Positions 34,229-42,707 of a stretch of 64,000 nt of DNA are shown piece by piece. The position numbers and the translations under genes were made by a program. The stretch is from NCBI GenBank assembly GCA_932521025.1, contig OW051471.1, forward strand, positions 1,798,001 to 1,862,000, given 5' to 3'. The number at the start of each line of letters is the position of its first letter. Positions within the stretch are counted from its first letter, which is position 1. The stretch comes from Oscheius onirici (lineage: Eukaryota > Nematoda > Chromadorea > Rhabditida > Rhabditidae). The notes beneath the pieces are model-generated. The model ran no database searches. It was not told the origin of the DNA and saw only the letters and a list, made by a program, of their open reading frames with translations.

Positions 34229-37212
34229 ATGCCGACTCCTCCTCGTAACTCTGAAGATCAAGAGCCACTTCCTCTCTGGAAGCCAGGAAATGCTCATCCT
34301 TGGACTCATCTGCTTCAGGATAGGAACAGTACGAACCTGTCCGCTGCTTCCAGTTTGGTTCCTTTTTGATCAAATTTCGGTATAATGTTCGAGTTTAGGC
34401 CTCTTTGATGGAGCCGGGCTTCTGGGCTGGAGAATTCCACCTACAAGTTCCTAGTCCAGTGACTTCTTCAAACATTGGATACCATCAGCCTCAGAGCCCT
34501 CAGGCTGAGATGGAAGTTGGGGTTTGGGATCCGAGCTTGGCTTTGACTCTGAGCAATGTGAGGAAAAGTGAGAGACAGAAGGACAGAGAGATGGAGATTA
34601 TACAGGGGAATATTCAGGAAAATATCCAATATGCTCCAGGATACTCTCCCGAGCCGATGAACACCTACTACTCTGGGCCACAGTCATATACGGCCTATGG
34701 ATTCAGTTACGGAAGACAAGTGAGTTCGGGGGGAAAGAAATATTTTTGCTTCAGTCATTGTTGAAAACAATAGTCTTTTGATAGTAATTGTTCGGAGGTG
34801 CTCTCTGAGATTGTTCGGAGGTGCTCAGTGAGAAAAACAAACCGCCATATTCTGGTTCACAATCTTATCTGAAAAGTCCCACTTCCGAAAGAGTTTCTTT
34901 TATAGTTTGCGTAAATTAGGGATTTTTTTGTAACTTCTAGTCAAGAATAGAAGGAACGGACATCTTTGCAGATCTCTAACGTTTCTCCCTTTAGTTTGTT
35001 CGACTAATGCTCATATGTAACAGAACTCTGTTTCGAAAGATTTACCCTTTGAAAAATTGCACTTTTCACACTGAATGGAGGATAAACACTTTGCGAACTG
35101 ACCTACTGAAATTAATCAAGGAACTGAGCATGCCACAAGATTGCTCATTTTACGTTGTCACTGAAACAGTTCTCTTACACCACAGGTTATCATTGTTTCT
35201 TCCAAAATGGCCAAAAATGCAATAGATTTCGCCTGATTTGGGAGACAAACAGGCTGTTTTTTCAGCCTCCGATGCAATCCGTGCCCCATTGGAACTTCGC
35301 CGGTCAGAACTCTGGGCACAACTTCCAGGAACATGTATGATTTTTCGAAAATTGCATTCTGAAATGTACTTTTCGAAAAATATGGAAAAGTTCAAATTTG
35401 TTTCGCACACCTTTTAGCGTAAATATCTAATGTCACTGAACGATTTGCCTTCTATCAAGCCTGGCTAGCAATCAGGCTTGTTGATTCTGGGTTGTTGAGC
35501 TGCGCCGCGCTGCGCCACGGCCAGGTTGGACTTTGCGGCGGGCTAAAAAAAAAATTCATTTCGCATTTTTTTCTGATTTTTTTGTTTCCAAATACGTCCC
35601 CTGATTAGATTTAGTTTTGTCATCAGAAAAATTGGAAGAAAATCGAAAACTGACAATGAAAATCGAAGAAAACTGCTATTTTTACCGAATTTCGTCAAAA
35701 AACCGCATTTTCTTCTATTTTGTCGTCAGTTTTCGATTTTCTTCCAATTTTTCTGATGACAAAACTAAATCTAATCAGGGGACGTATTTGGAAACAAAAA
35801 AATCAGAAAAAAATGCGAAATAAATTTTTTTTAGCCTGCCGCAAAGTCCAACCTGGCCGCAGCGCAGCTCAGACCGCAGCGCAGCCCAGCCCAGACCGCA
35901 GTGCAGCGTAGGTTTTCAACAAGCCTGCTAGCAATAGTAGTTGTCTCTTCGATTTGAAAATGGTTATTTTGTCAAAATCTTGGCTCTCATTCAGCCAAAT
36001 TTTTAACGTGTAAACATTGGATAGCCAAGATTTTTACAAAATGATCTTTTTAAAATCAAACATTTTTACCGCGAGACACTGATGGAGATAGTAAAATAAT
36101 AACTTTCAGGCCATGGTTCCCAGGATCTCTCCCCTCTCGGACTGGGGAACATTGTCCTCTGCTCTTCCCAGTCTCGCGCAGTCTCCGGACCCAGAAGAGG
36201 TATGCTTCCAGGGAAAAAGGAATTAAAAGTTTTAGGAACTCCGAGCTGCTCTGAGCGACAAGCTGCCTCGGGACTGGGTCTGCGACTGCTGCGAGGGAAA
36301 AACTCTGGATTTTGGAAAACATCCTATCAGGATGTGCCCTCTGGTGAGTAAAAACCAGATTTTTAGGACATAAGACGTGATTTTTGAGTTAAGCAATGTT
36401 CTACAAAGTTGTAGAGTACTTTGAAAACTACAACTTTTCAGAACATGGCACTTCCGAAAAATGAGTTCTTGTAGTCGAAATAAAGATCATTAGCTAGTAG
36501 CAAAAAAGCTGTAAAAAGTAATATTTCGCGAGAAAACTTCCATAAGAGTTTCAAAGGTGGTAATAATCTTGCTCAAAATGCAAAAACAACAAGCAGGTCT
36601 GAAAGTTCGACTAGTTTTTTGAGTCGAGATTTCAAAGTCTACAAAAAAATCTACAAATTTGCATAGTTCGATATAGTTTCAACAAAGCCTTATATTGAGA
36701 AGAACTGGGAGTTTTCCAGTTGGCGAGAGGTATACGATGAACAATAATGAAAAAGTTTTCGCAGAGATGAAAACTGCCAGAAAAAACGAACATGTCATTG
36801 TTTTCGATGATTTTGGGGACAGATCATTTCTACCATCACTCATTTCTACCATGCTGGAAATGGGTAGTCGAACCAAAGACTTTCAAATTTTTGGGAAAAT
36901 GTTCAAAAGAAACTGCAAGATTACCGTACCCTGGATGAGTTACTTTTCAGAGGAACCTGAACCCTGATGACCTCTTGAAGTCTCCCTATCAGGGGAACCG
37001 CGTCAGCGGTGCCAAGTTCCACTGCTCCTGCGGAAACAATTTTTTGTAAGTTTCTCTCTAAAAACGATAAAAAAAACCTCATTTTTAGCTCCATGAAGTG
37101 CTGGAAGAACGTCCAGAAGCAATGCCGCAATTGTGGTCAGTGGCTCTCTCCGATCAAGATGTTCAAGATTAAAAAGGGCTTCAATGCGCCCCAATTCAAC
37201 GGTTTTCAGTGA
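34229..37212 (+). CDS. Cys-rich, probably zinc-binding protein
   Basis: Exons are 34229-34357, 34399-34557, 34606-34719, 35266-35334, 36110-36199, 36236-36343, 36951-37045 and 37089-37212. All join in frame to give 295 aa. A TTTTCAG acceptor ends 1 nt before the ATG, so the message is probably trans-spliced. Residues 1-190 are disordered and rich in Pro, Ser, Gln and Tyr. The C terminus holds two Cys clusters, WVCDCCEG...RMCPL and FHCSCGNNFFSMKCW...CRNCGQWLSPIKM. The last resembles the 3CxxC/ZAR1-type zinc module in overall order (paired Cys, aromatic, Trp, CxxC, hydrophobic NP/SP-IKM). The first pair is C-S-C, however, so the family is uncertain. ZAR1-type proteins act on maternal RNA; a similar role here is only inference. 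Intron 2 is a 48-nt GACAGAGA tract and intron 4 contains a hAT MITE. AATAAA is at 37427-37432. Confidence 0.8.
35473..35927. mobile_element. hAT-type MITE with 8-bp target duplication
   Basis: The terminal inverted repeats are CAGGCTTGTTGA and TCAACAAGCCTG. The identical 8-mer CTAGCAAT flanks both ends (35465-35472 and 35928-35935), as expected of hAT insertions. The 455-bp element is a near-complete palindrome with arms of about 190 bp and a GC-rich subterminal block (GCTGCGCCGCGCTGCGCC). It has no coding capacity. It is inserted in intron 4 of the Cys-rich gene. A separate inverted pair (ATTTTGTCAAAATCTTGGCT, 35957-36041) lies just downstream. Confidence 0.88.
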
Positions 37213-37432
37213 TTTTTTTGTGCAATTTTTCACGTTTTTTGGTGTTTTTTTAGTTTAGATCCAGGTTTCTACTTTGTGAAAATGAGTTTATTTTTGACAT
37301 TCCTTTCATCCCGATCTATGAGAAAAACGATCTGTGCCTCGAATATCCCCCGTGCCTTTTGAAATTTGCTCCTTTTATACACAGACCACTGTGCACTTAT
37401 TTTTTGGCTGTGCCTTATTTATTTGGAATAAA

Positions 37433-39082
37433 ATTTGTTCGTTTTTCGAATGAGAAGAACACAGGAACTGAAGATGCTCCGTCTCTACTGTCATTCTGTG
37501 AACTCGCTGTATAGTACGGTTTGGAATAGTTGCGGAACACTTCTTGCAATGTTCCCCAGAGTTCTTTTCTCCTTTTGTGCATTCATCGAAACAAAAAAGG
37601 AGCTTTTGTTTTTCTCATGGATAGTGGACATTACTCATTCATGGGCATTTTCTCAGGGCAGTATATAGGTCAGCAGAGCTCTGTTATGAGCTTGTACTGA
37701 AACATCATTTTCTGGATCTACATAAACTATTTTGCCCGAAATGTACATTTCAAAAAGTGAAGTTTTGTCTTATGGCAATGAAATGATGTGAAAAGGAACG
37801 AAATCTTCAAATTTTCAAAGTCTTTCTACAGCGGAAAAAGACGTGCGGATGATGCTATTAGCTACTCTGAGCCGAACCTATTACCCATCCGGTAAACAGT
37901 TATATTTTAGAGCTCACAGTGAAAATTGAAATTTTTGTCTCCCGTTTTTTTCCGATCTGCTAACACAATCAAAACAATTTCTCTACTTGAGTTCTTAGTG
38001 AAGAAGATATATTTTAAATTGTCCTCGCGTCTCTGTATGTATGTCTGAGGCCGATTGTAGACACTAAGGGGTTGGACACCGAGACATGCGGGTTCGATCC
38101 CGGTCCAAATTTTTTTTTGCAAAAACTTCTTTTGCTAAATTTTATCTAAGGTAGTTTTTTACGTTGCGCTCAAAAATTACTTTTTATGCGTCCGTCGAAA
38201 AATAGGTACGCAATATCAAACAAAAATATGAAATGAGTAAAAACTGTATTAAATGAGGGTTTTCTGGGGTAATCGAGTTCGAATATGTTAAAAGTAGGTC
38301 ACCCAACTTATACTACAAGCCTCGGTTTGTCTCTCTCCGTCCAGTGTCTCTCAGCTTACAGAGGGGACCGAGGGTCAGAGGGACAGAGATCTGTCTCTGT
38401 ACTTTCAGACCTTGCAGATTGTCTTTTTGCTTCGTGTACAGTATTTAAGTTACTCTCATCTATTAATTGATCTGGAGAGGGATCAGATAGCAAACTGTTA
38501 ACTGGTTTCTTTTTTGAAAAGGACAAAACTAAGTCAGCCCCGGAGGGGCGTAGCCTATCTTGTAGCCACAAAAAGTTTGACTTCAGAAAGGGAAGAACGA
38601 ACGGTTAGACGTTATCCTGGTTACCTTTACAGTGAAACTAAACAAAATATTTCACCTTTTTCTTCTTTTTTTTTTGATGTAATCGCCCAGACCTTTGGAA
38701 ACTTGTTGCCCTTGATGTGATCTACAACTTAGCAGAGCATCGAAAAGCCCGTCTTTGGCCAAAAAAACTGTAAGTAATTGCGTACTTTTGAAAAGTGGTG
38801 TTCTCTTGTTATAGCCTTTATGATAACTTTTGCTACAAACTTTCTATAAATAAGCAAAGATTTTACATAGTTTTGATTTCTTCTTTTCACTTCTTTGTTC
38901 CCCAACATTCTTTCCCTCTTCCCAACTGTTCCTTCACTTCTTGCTGCGTCTTTCTAGCGCCACATGTTGACTCAAAAAGTTGAACGAATGTTGCGTTTCT
39001 TCTGTCGGCTGAGAGCTGAGAGCTGAGAGAACACTAAAATCCTCGGAAAGAGCAAAGGGCAGAGGAAAAGAGGAGGAGTCCA
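37433..39082. other. No supported gene; tRNA-like repeat
   Basis: Intergenic DNA between the Cys-rich gene and the secreted-protein gene. It contains a tRNA-like repeat (38045-38115), a GACAGA-type tract (about 38330-38405) and the 30-bp sequence AGCCCCGGAGGGGCGTAGCC plus TATCTTGTAG at 38536-38565. Confidence 0.5.
38045..38115 (+). mobile_element. tRNA-like SINE head (copies at 38.1 and 61.5 kb)
   Basis: TAGACACTAAGGGGTTGGAC resembles an A box and GGTTCGATCCC is a perfect B box, followed by CGGTCCAAATTTTTTTT. The 61505-61575 copy has the same order (TAAGGGTTCGGACGCCGA, GGTTCAATTCC, GTCCCAATTTTTT). The cloverleaf does not close well, so tRNA-derived repeats fit better than functional tRNA genes. 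Confidence 0.55.
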
Positions 39083-39090
39083 TATAAAAG
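39083..39090 (+). promoter_or_regulatory. TATA box of secreted-protein gene
   Basis: TATAAAAG lies 36 nt before the start codon at 39126, leaving room for only a very short 5' leader. No trans-splice acceptor precedes this ATG. The collagen gene has the same promoter form. Confidence 0.65.
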
Positions 39091-39125
39091 GCCAAAATTC
39101 CTGAGAGCTACCTCTCAGTCGCCTG

Positions 39126-42100
39126 ATGTCCCGACTGAGCCTCCTCGCTGCCGCCGTCCTTCTGGGACTGGCTCAGGCTGATCCGGTGAGTGTTTTTTTA
39201 AAAGAAATTTTCTTAGCATGGAAAATGAATGAAGCTGCGAATTGCCGAAGTGTCGAAATGAAATTGGCTTTAGCTTTGTGCCTTTCCTAAAACATAAATG
39301 TAATTTTCTATGGAGTGACCGAAATAGCATGAAAAATGTCCTGTTTCAAGGCATTCGTAAAATGAAAAACCTTTGTTGCTCGCCAATCCAGTTGAGGCAA
39401 CAGCGAAATGTGTTTTCGAAAATTAAAAACAAAATTTGTTCTGATCTACTGCTTTCCTTTTTGTCTCAGGATAATGAGCCAGTACTGTCTGTCAAGTGTT
39501 CATTCATGCTCGTTTCAACTAGAAATTGGAAATGAACATTGTACGCAAACATCCTCATAGTCCATTTATGTTTCAATATGTCGGTATGTAGTGTGCTTTT
39601 TGTTGTTGAATAGGTTACTTGTTTCTTCCAGCAGAAAAAAAGTCGCATATAACCTAGAAAAGTTGGCAAAGCTTTTTTTGGTGCAATTCTCTAACTCTTA
39701 TACATTTACAAATGAGGTACCACATTTATCATGTTTCACATTTTTTCTCAAAACACCTGTTTCCCCCAACTGATTACAGCCAGCTCATCTAGAGGTACCA
39801 CTCTATCTCTTCTGCCTCCCGATAAGCCAAGCGAAAGCTTTCGAAACGAGACTTTTTGGCGCTAAAGGTCAAAATGAACGAAAACTGGGGGTCGAAGTAA
39901 TGTGAACAAGTAAAAGAAGTGAATCGCTTAGGTAAAAGATGTCGATGCTCGCGGTTATGGAGTCGCCCAGGATCCCGCTCCAGCTTATCCAGCCTATCCC
40001 CAGCCTCCGGTCAACTACTACCAGGTTCCGATCTTCGTTCCGCCTCCTCGTCCTCCTCTCATTCACAGTGAGTGCTTTACAGTGAGTGCATGCTTTAGTG
40101 CTCCAGAATGGTTTTTAACGGAATGTTTTCAATGTATACAAATAGCAATCGATACTTCTGAGAAAAAAAACTAGCACACCTGGAGTCCGTTACAATATAT
40201 GCTATCGGCAAAACATTTTGAAAAGTCACGTCTTTCGGAAATATAAATTGTGTTTTTCGTGATTATCAAACACTTTAGAGATAGCGAAAACAACACATAA
40301 TATCGGCGAAACATTTTTCAGTAATTTTTGCTTGAAAAAGACACCACGCGAGGTACAACCATGTGAGAGCCTTTTGTGTGATAAGTGAGGGTTTTGAAAC
40401 AAAAAGTGCAGTCTTTTTACTCTACTTTCTGGCTAAAAATGTGCGGAAATCGCCGAAGTTTTCGATCTTCCAAAAAAAGCTGAAAATTTCAGCGCACATT
40501 TGCAAGCGCGACGTCGGCTACGCCACCTACGGAGGAAAGGACCACTACCGTAGTCGTCATCCGAAGGAGAGCTCCTGCGACGACGTCTACATGCCGACTG
40601 GATCAGGAAGCAACAGAAAGACTGCCAACAAGGTTACTGTACTTTTTAGGCCAGAAAATAGTGGAACATTTAGAACTGCAACCGCTGCTGCAAGAACGCC
40701 GCCCGTCTGAATGGAACCCCAATTGAGCACATCAGAGGAATGATCCTCATCGATGACGACAAGCGTCGTTGCACCTGCTGTGCTCCTGCTAGCTCTCCGG
40801 ATGTGAGTTTTTAGAAAAAGGGAAAATCGGTTAAAAAACATACAGTAATCCAAACCAGCCGGCTTCGCCGCCTGTCGGCGGCTTTTTTTTACTTGTGTTT
40901 TCTTCTTTACTTCTGCTCCCTTCCCCAGTCAACCGATCTCTTCTGCTCCCTTCCCCAGTTAACCGACCCCTTCTGCTCCCTTCCCCAGTCAACCGATACC
41001 TTGTGCTCCTCTCACGTCTTCTTCCTTCCCTAATCAATCGGACCTTTTCATTCTTTCACAGGGTTCTCATCATCTCCGAAAGGATTGATATGAATTTTTC
41101 CATTTTCCGGCTATACGATCTCTCTCTGAACTTATACAGATCAGCCGGTCCCTTCAATCCCCTACCGGTTACCTTGACTCTATTTCCTGCTCAAAACAAT
41201 TTAGCAAAAATATTTGGCGAAGAGAGGAGTCGAACCCGGGTCGTCTGGGTAACAGCGGCGACTCTTAACAATACACCAAAATTTCGAGGCTACAGACAAA
41301 CAAACAGAGACAAACACAGTCACAGAGTCAGCCACAGACACCATTGCACTTTAATATTCCAAATTCCCCTCCACATGGAAACCTTGCATACGTGATTGGG
41401 CAGCCTAACAGTCAAAAAATTTGAACTATACCTGGTAAACTGGCTGTTAGGCGGCGCAACTACCTACATACAAAAATTGTGCGAATATCCGCGGATGCCG
41501 TTTTCAAATATTTGCATTAAAAATGATGAAAAAAGGTGATTTTTGAAAAGTTTTTTGTTGTGTCGGTTGGGTATGTCTAGGATTGAATTGTACCCAACAG
41601 GGTTTTACTTTAGCTTGATGGAATTATGCCCAACAGGGCTGGGATACTGTAGCACTGCGAGTATGCGCCCGGAGGGCTGGTCTGGGGAATACTCTAAGTC
41701 TGGTGTCTTTGCTCTCCTCCCGCTGGGAATAAGCATCTATCTTTTAACAGATTGTTAAAAGATAGATGCTTATTCCCAGCGGGAGGAGAGCAAAGACAGT
41801 TCGAAAATACGTGCTTTTATACGGGGACTATGTTTAACTGAATACAGTATCTATTTGCTGTAATGCGTGCGGCATAAGGAATGTCAAACAGAAGTTGAAC
41901 TCACAAGAAAAGAGATACCTAACATTTTTGAACCGCCAAATCCGCGCAAAAATAAATCTTTGGTGCGAATAGTGTTTTTGGATAGCCTTTTCGAAATGCG
42001 GATGCGGATAGTCACTTTTTCAGTTTTGCGAATGCGGATGCGGATGCGAATGTCGAAAATGAGCGCGGATATCCGCGGATGCGGATAATCCGCCCATCCC

Positions 42101-42383
42101 TGTCCCCGAAGCCTCTGCAAATCAAGTAGAAACTTTAGTCTGTTTCAACTTTAGAATATGAAGGCTCACTTTTTCGCAAGATTCTTTTACGAGTAAAATA
42201 CAAATTTTTGTCAGGTATTCAAAAAACGTCTTTCAGACCGCCATTCCCTATAATCTACCCGTCGCTGCGGCTCCTCCCGCCGTCGGATATGGAGCCTATC
42301 CTTCCGTTCCGGCTACCGATGTGGCTCAGCCAGCTGCTGACTATTCTTCTCCTCCGGCAGCTGCTCCTGCCACTGGATATTAG
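39126..42383 (+). CDS. Secreted eight-cysteine, Pro/Tyr-rich protein
   Basis: Exons are 39126-39185, 39932-40067, 40493-40632, 40674-40802 and 42237-42383, giving 203 aa in frame. A clear signal peptide (MSRLSLLAAAVLLGLAQA) is followed by a Pro/Tyr-rich segment (about 28-62) and a compact domain with Cys at 69, 94, 114, 117, 118, 145, 147 and 148 (CNRCC ... CTCC). An Ala/Pro/Tyr-rich tail ends in Gly-Tyr. Eight cysteines could form four disulfides. I do not recognise a named family. Secretion, Tyr-rich tails and a collagen neighbour suggest an extracellular or cuticle role, which is inference. A TATA box precedes the gene and AATAAA is at 42418-42423. Intron 4 (1.4 kb) is packed with a SINE copy, a perfect hairpin and hAT-like repeats. 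Confidence 0.85.
40911..41000. repeat. 30-bp minisatellite, three units
   Basis: TTCTGCTCCCTTCCCCAGT followed by YAACCGAYMYC is repeated at 40911, 40941 and 40971, with a decayed fourth unit after 41000. It lies in an intron. The 166-codon open frame over it is a consequence of the repeat. Confidence 0.85.
41095..41362 (-). mobile_element. tRNA-derived SINE-like repeat, copy 2
   Basis: This is an inverted copy of the 5157-5395 repeat. It has the same B box (GGTTCGACTCC on the minus strand), the same TTAAGAGTCGCCGCTGTTAC segment and the same CCGGTAGGGGATTG tail. It lies in intron 4 of the secreted-protein gene. Confidence 0.75.
41705..41797. repeat. Perfect 45-bp-arm hairpin
   Basis: Arms 41705-41749 and 41753-41797 are exact inverse copies around a 3-nt loop (GAT). 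The arm begins GTCTTTGCTCTCCTCCCGCT. No mismatch is seen over 45 bp, while nearby elements are diverged, so it is recent, maintained or an assembly foldback. Confidence 0.9.
41985..42098. mobile_element. hAT-like repeat with GCGGAT motifs, copies at 42.0 and 54.8 kb
   Basis: The right end reads ATCCGCCCATCCCTG. A copy beginning CAGGGATGGGCGGATATCCG lies at 54845-55242. CAGGGATGGGC-type termini are characteristic of hAT elements. The bodies are dense in GCGGATGCGGAT or ATCGCATCCGC words. Neither copy shows both clean ends and a target duplication. Weaker relatives occur at 41490 and 56223. Confidence 0.55.
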
Positions 42384-42462
42384 TGCTCGAAAGTTGTCTG
42401 TCTCGATGCAAAGATGAAATAAACCTGCTCAGGGAAAGCTTGTTTGAATGTTATTAGTCCGC

Positions 42463-42520
42463 TAGGCAGACTACTGACGGACAGAAGATTTGCCGGTTCG
42501 AACCCCAGCCCCGACCAAGT
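42463..42520 (+). mobile_element. tRNA-like repeat, related copy at 43727-43805
   Basis: Both contain TTTGCCGGTTCGAA (B box) followed by CYCC-TTACCAAG/CGACCAAGTTTTTT and CGATTTTCAGA-GCCCAC. The 42.46 kb copy has an upstream TAGTCCGCTAGGCAGAC A-box-like part. It lies just past the 3' end of the secreted-protein gene; the second copy is in collagen intron 2. Confidence 0.55.
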
Positions 42521-42707
42521 TTTTTTGCTCGGATTTTCAGAAGAGCCCACACACGGAGAGCCCAGACTTTTTTGATAATTGAATGGAAAACACGAACTGA
42601 TTGTGAGACCGAGTTATAAGTCAAACGTGAAACACAAAGCGTTTTCGCTCCCGTAAGTGAATCAGAAATAGTCTTCTAGATAAATTTTTATTCCACGCTC
42701 TCTGGAT

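Noticed and set aside
40895-41395. 166-codon open frame
   Set aside because: It runs across a 30-bp minisatellite and a SINE copy in an intron. The frame length comes from the repeat.
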